Positions 8,510-17,162 of a stretch of 64,000 bases of DNA are shown in pieces. Source of the DNA: an uncultured delta proteobacterium (lineage in GTDB: Bacteria; Desulfobacterota; Syntrophia; Syntrophales; UBA8958). The DNA lies in contig CAISJV010000020.1 in the NCBI GenBank assembly GCA_903885795.1, forward strand, positions 17,395 to 81,394, read 5' to 3'. Each line of letters opens with the position of its first letter. Positions within the stretch are counted from its first letter, which is position 1. The notes beneath the pieces are model-generated. The model ran no database searches. It saw only the letters and a program-made list of their open reading frames with translations, and was not told where the DNA came from. Both the position numbers and the translations under genes were made by a program.

Positions 8510-10024
8510 TTAGCCTTTTTTCGCTTTATTCTTCTTTTCCGACCCCTTTACGGCTGCCGCCTGTTGTCCCGCAATGCGTCCCATGACAAGACAGTTGGCC
8601 AGTGAGGCGCCGCCGATGTAGTCTTCGTAATAGAGGCCGCCGGCGCATTCCCCCGATGCGTAAAGACCGGAGATAACCTTACCGTCGGCTTCCTGGGCCT
8701 GGGCCTTTTCGGTGGTTTTGATGCCGCCGAAAGTCAAGGTAATCCCCGGAGACAGGGGATAAAAGGCATAGAACTTCGGTTTTTCAATCTTATAGGCGAA
8801 GGCGGCCTTGGCGGGTTGGGCGTCAAGAGCCTTACCGTCCTTTACCGCAGCATTGAAATCGGCAATGGTCTTATCCAGGGCCGTGGCCGAAACACCGATC
8901 TTGGTGGCCAGTTCACTAATGGTATCCGCAGATACGATATCAATCCCCAAGCCCTCAAACTGTTTGACCGAGGCGGCGACGCCGGGTTGTTTCTTGATCT
9001 CCTCGTCAAAAATCAGGGCCACCGTCTGGACGGGCTGTTTCATCGAGGCCTTGCCGTTGGCCACGTATCCGAGGGATTCGTCAACATATCGCTTCCCTTC
9101 CTTGTTGATCCCCAGGGTATAGGCGACGGCCATGAACGGATTGCCGGCCGCCGTATTCTTCGCCGAGACGGCGGCGACGTGCACGGAAGCCATCCCGCCC
9201 ATGTTTACCCACATCGCCCCGGCTTCCCGGGCCATGTTCAGTCCGTCGCCGGTGGCGGTCTTCACACCCCGCACCATCATATCGTCGGCATTGGGATCGA
9301 CGAAGGTCTCCAGCATCTCGCGATTGCCTCCGTACCCGCCCGAGGCGATAATGACTGCATCACCCAGATAATCCTTAAGTCCTGCGGCGTCCTCCGCCCG
9401 GACTCCGACGACGGCGCCGTATTCGTTCATGATAAGTTGTTTGGCCTTCGTTTCGTAAATGATTTTACCGCCCTTTTTAGTCAGATTTGCTCGCAGCGTC
9501 TCCAGACCCTTGGGCATACCTTTGTAGGCTCCGGGCTTGAAGATGACACACTTGACGCGATAACCGGCCACAGTAATGGGAGCTGTCAGCTCGGCGCCCA
9601 GAGATTTAAGCCATTCCACGGCATCGAGAGACTGTTCGGCCAGTACCCGGGAAAGGACGGCGTTTCCTTTGCCGGAGCTCTTCTTCATGAAGTCTTCAAA
9701 GTATTCTTCCTTGGCCTCACGGCTGCCGTCACGGGGTATGGCGATGAGGCCGCCGGCAAGGGCGGAGTTGCCCCCGACTCCCTTTTCTCCCATCTTTTCC
9801 AGGACGGCCACTTTGGCCCCGGCGTTCTGAGCGGCGTTGGCGGCCGCCATCCCCGCGAGTCCCGTGCCAATGACGACAACGTTAAATTTTTCGCTTCTTT
9901 TGGCCTTCGGGAGCAAGGCGGCCTGCGCCATGTCGATCTTGCCGATGGTAAGCAATCCCGCGCCAAGACCCAGGCCCCGAATGAACTGTCTCCTGTTTAC
10001 GGTACCAAATTTACCTTTTTCCAT
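8510..10024 (-). CDS. Periplasmic flavoprotein reductase, fumarate/urocanate/methacrylate reductase type
   Basis: 504 residues. A Tat signal (NRRQFIRGLG at 10-19) is followed by an FAD-binding GTGLAGMAAA at about 53-62, GGNSALAGG, and a C-terminal GGASLANCLVMGRIAG typical of flavocytochrome c flavoprotein domains. It has no haem motif of its own; the tetrahaem cytochrome gene directly upstream supplies electrons. The separate flavoprotein and cytochrome recall periplasmic methacrylate/fumarate reductase systems. Substrate cannot be read from sequence. AGGAGG ribosome site. Probable anaerobic respiratory reductase for an unsaturated carboxylate. Confidence 0.85.
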   Translation of the reverse strand: MEKGKFGTVNRRQFIRGLGLGAGLLTIGKIDMAQAALLPKAKRSEKFNVVVIGTGLAGMAAANAAQNAGAKVAVLEKMGEKGVGGNSALAGGLIAIPRDGSREAKEEYFEDFMKKSSGKGNAVLSRVLAEQSLDAVEWLKSLGAELTAPITVAGYRVKCVIFKPGAYKGMPKGLETLRANLTKKGGKIIYETKAKQLIMNEYGAVVGVRAEDAAGLKDYLGDAVIIASGGYGGNREMLETFVDPNADDMMVRGVKTATGDGLNMAREAGAMWVNMGGMASVHVAAVSAKNTAAGNPFMAVAYTLGINKEGKRYVDESLGYVANGKASMKQPVQTVALIFDEEIKKQPGVAASVKQFEGLGIDIVSADTISELATKIGVSATALDKTIADFNAAVKDGKALDAQPAKAAFAYKIEKPKFYAFYPLSPGITLTFGGIKTTEKAQAQEADGKVISGLYASGECAGGLYYEDYIGGASLANCLVMGRIAGQQAAAVKGSEKKNKAKKG

Positions 10025-10114
10025 AAATACCTCCTGTCTTTAAAGAAATGCCAATATTCAGGGGATCTCCGGCAAGGATTGCAGACGGAATGTCCATCCT
10101 CCCAGTCCCGATAT

Positions 10115-10507
10115 TCAAGGCATTTTATACTTGAAATCCTGGTGACAACTGTAACAACTGACCTCCGAGGGTTTGTGGATATGATGGCATTCCTCACACT
10201 TAGGCTGTTCGCCGGTAGCTATATGGGGTGAGGCATGGGGGTTCGGGATGGCCTTGCTGCTCTTCTCAAGAAGTTTTTTCAGGTCTCCGTGGCAGGTCAT
10301 GCACTGTGTGCCGGGGACTACGGCCTGCGGCGGTGATTCCTTGTGGCAGCTCTGGCACGTCAGGCCCGCCTTCTGATGTTTCTCGAGACCGGCAGCGGGT
10401 GAGGCCGCCTGCCCGGCGTTATGGAGGGATATTAACAACAAGGAACAAATGAATGTTAGAAAGACGGATAATGCAATAAAGTTCTTTTTTTCTCTTTTCC
10501 ATTTCAT
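10115..10507 (-). CDS. Tetrahaem c-type cytochrome, partner of the flavoprotein
   Basis: 130 residues from the ATG at 10507 (GAGG before it; a start at 10537 is less likely). Sec signal/anchor at about 9-35, then four CxxCH haem sites at Cys51, Cys69, Cys104 and Cys118. Size and haem number match the cytochrome domain of flavocytochrome c3. It lies 90 bases upstream of the flavoprotein gene on the same strand and likely carries electrons from the membrane quinol pool to it. Confidence 0.88.
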   Translation of the reverse strand: MKWKREKKNFIALSVFLTFICSLLLISLHNAGQAASPAAGLEKHQKAGLTCQSCHKESPPQAVVPGTQCMTCHGDLKKLLEKSSKAIPNPHASPHIATGEQPKCEECHHIHKPSEVSCYSCHQDFKYKMP

Positions 10508-10647
10508 AATCCGTACCTCACGGTTACTTTTTAGCACATTGTAAACCGAAGTTCAAGGACATGTCAAATCAGCGCACAGATCCGGAATATCTTCAATTTG
10601 ATCCTTTATATTCAAGAATCAATGGTATAAATTTCAATTCTATCCAT

Positions 10648-13362
10648 TCAATTCTCCTTTTTGCGCCAGCGTGTATCCAGAATGACAACGAGGCCGTGAT
10701 CTGTTTCGCTGCGGATCAGGCGGCCGATGCCCTGTTTCATTTTGATGGTGGCGTCATAGCGGTACCGGTGATTATATTCTGCCGGAGACATGGTCCGCTT
10801 GCGGGCTATCTGAAGTGGTTCGGCTGGACTGGCGTAAGGGATCCGGGTAATGACAACCTGCGTCAGCGTGTCGCCCTTGAAATCGACGCCGTACCAGAAA
10901 GTATCGACCCCAAAGAGGACGCTCTCCTTCACTTCGCGAAACTCGTCACAAAGATCGGCTGTCGAGGCGCCCCTCCGTTGCACAAGGAGAGGAAATCCCA
11001 TGGTCTCAATCACTTCACCGAGCCGTTCCGTCACCGCTTCGATGTCGCCATAGCTGGAAAAGAGGACAAGTGTCCGCCCCCGGTTGCGTTGAATCAATTC
11101 CGGCAGTATTTTGACCGTAGCATCAAGCCAGAGTTGTTTATTGTCGTATCTGCCGTTGACGGCCTCGGGATGGACGACGATCTCCATAACCTCCGGAGGA
11201 AAGGGAGAAGATATCTCGGCGAAGCGGAACTCCCGAAAGATGGCATGTTCTTCATCCAGACAAAAAGGGCGATCCAGGCCCACGATACGGCTGAAAGAAT
11301 CAAAACTTCCGGCATTGCAGATAGTGGCGGCAGTGTAGATAAGGCCTTTTGTGTCCCCGTAGAAGTTTTGCCGGATGAGCTCGGATACATCCACGGGGGT
11401 GGAATCGATGGACCAGTGCTTGACAAACAGCTCAAAGGCGGCGGTGCGGTTGGATGCCGCCACCATTTTAGCCATTTCCTTAAGGCTGTTTGCCTGATCA
11501 TTAAGCACATCCCGGGCATTCTTCATTCTCTCCCGGGTGCGACTCTGTATCTTCAAAATCCGGCAGATGTCATCTTCTTTGAGCCAGCGCAGATGCTCCG
11601 TAATGCGCAGAATTATCTCCTCCAGGGACTGAAGATGGGCTTCGATATGTCCATTCTGGTAAGCGGCATCGCTGGAGGGCAGACATTGGACCCCTTTGGT
11701 CGCTCCGTTATATGCTTTTATCTTTCTCAATGCTTGACCTAATTGTGATACTTCCCCCAAGAGATCTTCAATGGCCTTCAGCGCCCCTTCCACATCTCCC
11801 TCATTTTCGCCCGCCGACCGTTCTTTGAGCTTGGTTAGAGCATTGCGTAGATGGTCCACCGCCCCGGCGATATCCCGGGAGTTGATCTCAAGACCGTAGA
11901 CGTTGCGACAGGCATTTTCAAAATGGTTTGCCTCATCGATGATGAAAATCTTGAAAAGTTTGCTAAAGGCAAGATCATACCCCAAGAGGGCCAGTTTGTG
12001 ATGATTGGTAATCACCAGCCGGGACGCCCGAGCCTCGGAAGTAACAATCTGGGCGGGACATTGTGCGTGGGAAGCATCGCAGCCGCTCTGTGCGGAGACT
12101 TCGCGATGAAGCTCGGTGAGAAACTGACCGCCGTCGAGAGCCTTACGGACCCGCTCCCCGATCCGGTCGCCATCGGTCTCCCGAAAATGGTAAATCAGAT
12201 TGACGCAGTAGAGCCAGGCGAGGAGCGCCGCGCCCCGCCATGATTCATCATAGACATGGTCCAGCTTCCGGGCGCAGAGATAATTAGACTTTCCTTTCAG
12301 AAGGGTCACCGTAATTTTCCCGTAAGGCTTGATCGTCCTTTTCAGGAAAGCTACCTCCCGCTCAAGGATCTGGTTCTGAAGGCTTTTGGTGTAAGTGGAA
12401 ATAACGGCGCGGGCTTTGGGGTTGCGATCCAGAAACGCGAATATGGGCAGCAGATAGCCCTGGGTCTTGCCTGTACCTGTACCGGCCTCTATAGTCAGGA
12501 CTGCGGCGTCGTTCAGGGCTTCGGCTACATGACGGGCGTATGCCACCTGGCTGGTCCTATAGACGAAATCACGAACTTCCCTGGCGATTCCTTTATAGAT
12601 GTCATCCAGAGAGTCAATTTTGATCCGGTGGTGGGGAGTGGTCGCAGCGTCGGTGTACCCCTTTTTTGTTTTTGATTCTTTAAGAAAGCTGATCCAGTTC
12701 GCCGTGTCGTCATCTCGGGGGATGCTGAAAAGGTCGCCGAAATAGCCAGAGAGTCGCTCGATTAAGTGTAAAAAAACATTCCCGAATAAGGTGTCGCTCT
12801 TTGCCAGGTAATGACGGAGGGCAGCCGCCCTCGGTAATTCTTTGTCATTGAGCTGGTAACAGCAGATATGGCGAATCAGATCAACAACCAGATTTGCCGC
12901 TTCAGTCGCTGTGAAGGATGTTCGCTGCCGCGGCTGGCGGTTAAGGTGCTCCCACAGGAATTTCGGGGAAAACGAATCAAGGGCAGGAAGAAAGAACTCA
13001 AGGGCCAAGCCGATATCAACGATCCGCCTCGCTCCGCATAGTTTCTTCAGGTCCGGGAGATTGTCCCGTTGCGGCCATGCCAGGACAAAAGGGGCGTCCC
13101 CCAAAAAATCATGGAGATCACGGATAACGTCATTCGCCTCCGGCGCCGTCTCCAGCTCCTGCCGGGACAGATTGGAATGATACCTGTCTCTGGCCGTAAA
13201 AAAACGATACCGGGTCAGGGATGAAAATGTTCTCCCGGGACGGTCGGGTTGAAGAACAATGGCCGCAACGGAATATGCCCGGTTACCTCTGTCATCTTTG
13301 ATACCCGTGTGTGCAAAGAGAATGGGAATATCCCAAATCTCCCGGTGGTAAGGATTCAGCAT
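10648..13362 (-). CDS. DinG/XPD-like superfamily 2 helicase with divergent N-terminal region
   Basis: 904 residues. Walker A EAGTGTGKT at 292-300; Walker B reads IIDEANHF, i.e. DEAN rather than DEAH. A set of cysteines between motifs I and II (LCARK, SGCDASHAQCPAQ) fits the 4Fe-4S cluster of XPD/DinG enzymes. Motifs V and VI are near the C-terminus (QGIGRLIRSETDHG). The first 140 residues resemble the shape of a DnaQ exonuclease domain, as in DinG-exonuclease fusions, but lack the acidic catalytic residues. Unwinds DNA, probably R-loops or repair intermediates. No clear ribosome site at 13362. Confidence 0.82.
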   Translation of the reverse strand: MLNPYHREIWDIPILFAHTGIKDDRGNRAYSVAAIVLQPDRPGRTFSSLTRYRFFTARDRYHSNLSRQELETAPEANDVIRDLHDFLGDAPFVLAWPQRDNLPDLKKLCGARRIVDIGLALEFFLPALDSFSPKFLWEHLNRQPRQRTSFTATEAANLVVDLIRHICCYQLNDKELPRAAALRHYLAKSDTLFGNVFLHLIERLSGYFGDLFSIPRDDDTANWISFLKESKTKKGYTDAATTPHHRIKIDSLDDIYKGIAREVRDFVYRTSQVAYARHVAEALNDAAVLTIEAGTGTGKTQGYLLPIFAFLDRNPKARAVISTYTKSLQNQILEREVAFLKRTIKPYGKITVTLLKGKSNYLCARKLDHVYDESWRGAALLAWLYCVNLIYHFRETDGDRIGERVRKALDGGQFLTELHREVSAQSGCDASHAQCPAQIVTSEARASRLVITNHHKLALLGYDLAFSKLFKIFIIDEANHFENACRNVYGLEINSRDIAGAVDHLRNALTKLKERSAGENEGDVEGALKAIEDLLGEVSQLGQALRKIKAYNGATKGVQCLPSSDAAYQNGHIEAHLQSLEEIILRITEHLRWLKEDDICRILKIQSRTRERMKNARDVLNDQANSLKEMAKMVAASNRTAAFELFVKHWSIDSTPVDVSELIRQNFYGDTKGLIYTAATICNAGSFDSFSRIVGLDRPFCLDEEHAIFREFRFAEISSPFPPEVMEIVVHPEAVNGRYDNKQLWLDATVKILPELIQRNRGRTLVLFSSYGDIEAVTERLGEVIETMGFPLLVQRRGASTADLCDEFREVKESVLFGVDTFWYGVDFKGDTLTQVVITRIPYASPAEPLQIARKRTMSPAEYNHRYRYDATIKMKQGIGRLIRSETDHGLVVILDTRWRKKEN

Positions 13363-13516
13363 GCCATTTTGCTCTATATGTTTATGTCAAACTTTCAAGA
13401 CATTGATTTCGATGGGTCGATGCATAGCGGGTCCGATTTTGCTTGTCAATGGATATTACAGAAGTATCCCTTTGTTTTTTCTGAAGGGATGGTCATCCAT
13501 CGATTGGATACTGTAA

Positions 13517-14155
13517 TTACATAGGGGTGTAACGGAAACGAAGTACCAGGATTAGAATGAGGATGACGAGGGTAAGGGGATAAATCACTTCCATGACCCA
13601 ATTCTGGATTGCAAAGGCGTAGACGACCCAGAAGGCGGTGGAGATGATCAAGATGGCGATGAAGCGCGCATCGACCACACCGGCACTTTTTGTCCGCCAC
13701 ATTTCATACAATTGCATTGACAGGGGTATGATGGTTCCGAAGAGCAGGGAGATCATCAAGAGGTCTTTCCAGGGGAGAAAAATCATCGCAGGAATCATGA
13801 GGGGGCAGATGGATAATGCCCCCTTTTCCAACTTCGTAAAGCCTTTGTGTTTCCATAAGCCGAACAGGATCGGTAAATGTAGAAATCCCAGCATGCCATT
13901 GAAGATAGCAGCGATGCTTTTGATGTAATATCCATAGACAATGACAGTAATGAACAGGCAGCCGAAATAGATGAAAAGGCTAACTGAGATTGATTCTCCG
14001 GACTTGTTCCGCCAGATGGAGAGATTTTGCATCCAGAAACCCCATCCTTCGAGAACGGTAAAAACTGCTGTGGCGATGAAGCTGATTGTCAAAGCATTGT
14101 ATCCCCAGCCTTGCCATTCAACAGTATTATTAAAGAAGCTAATGACATCAGTCAA
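13517..14155 (-). CDS. PQ-loop repeat membrane protein
   Basis: 212 residues with about seven membrane segments. Two internal units carry related turns, QNLSIWRNKSGESIS and QLYEMWRTKSAGVVD, each following a hydrophobic helix; this is the PQ-loop/SWEET-like arrangement used by small-solute transporters. The likely start is a TTG at 14155 with AAGGA about 9 bases upstream. Substrate unknown. Confidence 0.65.
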   Translation of the reverse strand: MTDVISFFNNTVEWQGWGYNALTISFIATAVFTVLEGWGFWMQNLSIWRNKSGESISVSLFIYFGCLFITVIVYGYYIKSIAAIFNGMLGFLHLPILFGLWKHKGFTKLEKGALSICPLMIPAMIFLPWKDLLMISLLFGTIIPLSMQLYEMWRTKSAGVVDARFIAILIISTAFWVVYAFAIQNWVMEVIYPLTLVILILILVLRFRYTPM

Positions 14156-14381
14156 TTTGCATATCCTTATTTTTCAAGATCTCTTTGGGGTCAATACACC
14201 AAATATGAATATATGCCTATGTTTATTAGTCTTACTTCAATGAACGAAGAAGAGGTATGTTGCATCAACAATTGATGTGAACCCATTGAATAATTATGAT
14301 ATGTGAACTCACACTGACGATATGAATGAAAAAGGACTGCTGGTTGTGTCAACGCTCCCCGCAGGCGGAGGGTGGTTATTT

Positions 14382-15473
14382 ATGAAGTCAAAGCTGATAA
14401 TTTGCGTAAGATCATATCTTTTATGGATAATGATTTCAGCATCAATGCTGATCATAACCGCACCCGTAGCGGCCGATAAACCCGCCCCCTTGCCTAATAT
14501 CAAAATTCTTGCCCTGGGGGGAACCATTGCCGGCGCCGCCCCTTCGCCCATGGAAACTAAAGAATACAAGCCGGGCGTCCTCGATATCTCCACCCTTATC
14601 AGGTCTGTTCCTGGTCTTGACAGGATTGCAGATATTTCGGGTGAGCAGCTTGCGAATATAAATAGCACCAATATGACCAATGAAATTACGATTATGTTGG
14701 CCAACCGTGTGAACGAACTTCTGCTCAAGGAAGGAACCGACGGCATTGTCATCACTCATGGCACTGATACCCTGGAGGAGACCGCATATTTCCTGAATCT
14801 CGTGGTGAAGAGCGACAAACCGGTGGTAGTCGTCGGCTCGATGAGACCGGCAACGGCAGTGAGCGCTGACGGACCCCTCAATCTCTACAACGCGGTTGTC
14901 CTCGCTTCTCATAAAGCGGCAAGAGGGAAAGGTGTTCTGGTTGCCCTGAATGAGAAGATTCATGGGGCGCGGGATGTAACAAAGACAAACACAACGAATG
15001 TCGATACTTTTAAAGGCTCTGATTTCGGTTGTCTGGGTTACATTTTAGACGGGAAGGTGTTCTTCTATCAAACGACGGTGAGACGTCACACCACGAACAC
15101 GGAATTCAACATTGACGGTTTAAAAACACTGCCCCGCGTGGAGATAATCTACGGTCATGGGCACGGGAACAGGGACCTTGTTGATGCCGCCGTAAAGGCC
15201 GGGGCGGCAGGAATCGTCCATGCCGGTTCCGGAGACGGGAGCGTTTTCTCAATAACGAAAGAGGGTCTTCTGGACGCCAGGGGAAAAGGGGTGGTCGTGG
15301 TTCGCTCCTCCCGGGTGGGAAGCGGCGTGGTTACCCATACTGCTGAGGATGGCATCAAAGGATTTGTAACGGCAGATACCCTCAACCCCCAGAAAGCGCG
15401 AATCCTTCTGATGCTGTCCCTGACCAGAACCAGTGACATCAAGGAAATTCAGCGGATCTTCGATGAATACTAG
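14382..15473 (+). CDS. ansB: Periplasmic type II L-asparaginase
   Basis: 363 residues from the ATG at 14382, set by GGAGGGTGG; the frame opens earlier at 14322 without such a site. Signal peptide to about residue 31 (ends APVAADK). Catalytic threonine in LALGGTIAG (Thr48) and the second triad in THGTDTLEE (Thr128, Asp129) are present. Hydrolyses asparagine to aspartate and ammonia outside the cytoplasm, allowing use of external Asn. Alone on its strand. Confidence 0.93.
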   Translation: MKSKLIICVRSYLLWIMISASMLIITAPVAADKPAPLPNIKILALGGTIAGAAPSPMETKEYKPGVLDISTLIRSVPGLDRIADISGEQLANINSTNMTNEITIMLANRVNELLLKEGTDGIVITHGTDTLEETAYFLNLVVKSDKPVVVVGSMRPATAVSADGPLNLYNAVVLASHKAARGKGVLVALNEKIHGARDVTKTNTTNVDTFKGSDFGCLGYILDGKVFFYQTTVRRHTTNTEFNIDGLKTLPRVEIIYGHGHGNRDLVDAAVKAGAAGIVHAGSGDGSVFSITKEGLLDARGKGVVVVRSSRVGSGVVTHTAEDGIKGFVTADTLNPQKARILLMLSLTRTSDIKEIQRIFDEY

Positions 15474-15494
15474 GGGGAAAACAGGAAATTTATT

Positions 15495-17045
15495 TTAAAG
15501 CGCCATCTCAATAAGATGGGGCCCTGGCTCTTCAAGCGCCCGTTGCAGCTCCTCGGCTAGATCTTCGGCCATGGTCACCGATACGGCAGGCACGCCCATT
15601 CCCTGACTGATGCTAACCCAGTCGATGGAAGGATTCCCCAGATCACTCAGTGACAGTGATTTAGGCCCTGGCGCGGCACACCCGGCCCGCATCATTTCCA
15701 CCTGCAGGATGAAATAACTCCGGTTCGAACAGATCAGCGTTGTCACATTCAAGTCTTCTCTGGCCTGTGTCCAGAGCCCTTGAACGGTGTACATGGCGCT
15801 GCCGTCCGCCTCGAGATTGATGACGGCACGGTCGGGACAGGCCACGGCGGCCCCCGTCGCGCAGGGAATGCCCTGACCTATGGCCCCCCCGGTGATGGTG
15901 ATGAAGCTGTGCGGTGCAACCGTTGCCGCTTGCGGGTAATAGGCAAAAGCCGACGTCAGGCCCTCCTCGACAATGATGGCGTGATCCGGCTGTAGCGCCG
16001 CGAGCACAGTGCAGGCCTTCTCTGCGGTCAGCTTTCCCGCGGGGACTGCGGGTCGGCCGTGAATAGAAACCATATCCATGAGGTCATTTTCTGCTCGTGG
16101 TGCATGCAGGGCATCCGCCAGGACTTCCAGAGCAACAGCGGAATCCTGGCCCTCTCCGGCAATACGTACCTTGCGGCTGGCCGGGTCCAACAGATAGCTT
16201 GCCCCGTTTTCATATCCGAAGAAGGCCACGGGCTCTCTTGCACCGGCCAGGATCACTGCATCGTATGGAGACAGCGCCGCTATAGCCTGTTCCGGAAAAT
16301 AGGGAACCCTCGGCAGGAAAGGCAGGCCGGCGCCCCGATCCATATATGCCGGAAATGTCACGGACATGAGATCGCACCCGGTGGCCGCTTTGATGCGGGC
16401 AGCGGCATGGAGTCCCCTTTTCCTCAGGGCTTTTCCATCCATAAGGATGACTGCTTTCCTTGCCGACTTCAACAGCCCGACGGTTAACTCGATACGATCA
16501 AAATCTATGGGCACATAAGATACCAGCGGTGGGGCAACCGGATCTTCGCTACTCTGCATCCACTGATGGTCGTGGGGAACAATAAGGGTGGCTATCTGTC
16601 CCTGGAGTGAGGCCTCAACGGCATCGGCCATATCCCGGGAAATGCTTTCGGCATCCCGGCTTGTACACAGCCATCCGGAGACGGTTTCTGCCAGCCCCTC
16701 AATATTCATGGCCAGGGGTGCATCCGCTTCCCGGTGCCAGGTGGCATGATCGCCGACAACGTTGACAATGGGTGTCCGGGCGCGCCGCGCATTGTGAAGA
16801 TTGGCGATGCCGTTGGCAAGTCCCGGTCCCAGATGCAGCAGGGTCATGGCCGGATATTCCCGCATGCGTCCGTAACCGTCCGCGGCGCCGGTACACACTC
16901 CTTCAAAAAGACCCAGAATCGGCCGAATGCCGGGTACGGCGTCAAACGCCATTACGATGGGCATCTCCGTGGTGCCCGCATTGGCGAAACAAACATCGAT
17001 GCCGCACGCAACCGCAGTATTTACGAGCACTTCCGCACCATTCAT
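15495..17045 (-). CDS. Thiamine-diphosphate enzyme of the acetolactate synthase/benzoylformate decarboxylase family
   Basis: 516 residues starting MNGAEVLVNTA at 17045, preceded by GGAGGA; the frame extends to 17141 but that part looks non-coding. It has the activating glutamate (LFEGVCTGAADGYGR) and the ThDP-binding ADGS...CSNRSY motif near residues 425-455. The N-terminal AGTTEMPIVMAFD pattern belongs to a poorly characterised branch annotated as acetolactate synthase-like. No small subunit or branched-chain gene is nearby, so a true IlvB role is unlikely. Substrate unknown. Confidence 0.75.
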   Translation of the reverse strand: MNGAEVLVNTAVACGIDVCFANAGTTEMPIVMAFDAVPGIRPILGLFEGVCTGAADGYGRMREYPAMTLLHLGPGLANGIANLHNARRARTPIVNVVGDHATWHREADAPLAMNIEGLAETVSGWLCTSRDAESISRDMADAVEASLQGQIATLIVPHDHQWMQSSEDPVAPPLVSYVPIDFDRIELTVGLLKSARKAVILMDGKALRKRGLHAAARIKAATGCDLMSVTFPAYMDRGAGLPFLPRVPYFPEQAIAALSPYDAVILAGAREPVAFFGYENGASYLLDPASRKVRIAGEGQDSAVALEVLADALHAPRAENDLMDMVSIHGRPAVPAGKLTAEKACTVLAALQPDHAIIVEEGLTSAFAYYPQAATVAPHSFITITGGAIGQGIPCATGAAVACPDRAVINLEADGSAMYTVQGLWTQAREDLNVTTLICSNRSYFILQVEMMRAGCAAPGPKSLSLSDLGNPSIDWVSISQGMGVPAVSVTMAEDLAEELQRALEEPGPHLIEMAL

Positions 17046-17162
17046 AGTTGTCTTGTCCTCCTCTCCACCATTTCTATGGGGGTCATAGCCAATCTCCTTC
17101 TCTGGATGAGGTGATCTTGAATCCACCGAGTCTGTTGCCAAAGAAATAGATCAGTGTCAATG

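Noticed and set aside
8816..10231. 471-codon open frame opposite the flavoprotein gene.
   Set aside because: Antisense shadow caused by GC-rich codons; the flavoprotein motifs show the true frame.
10561..11742. 393-codon plus-strand frame opposite the helicase.
   Set aside because: Helicase motifs on the other strand are unmistakable; no homologous pattern on this strand.
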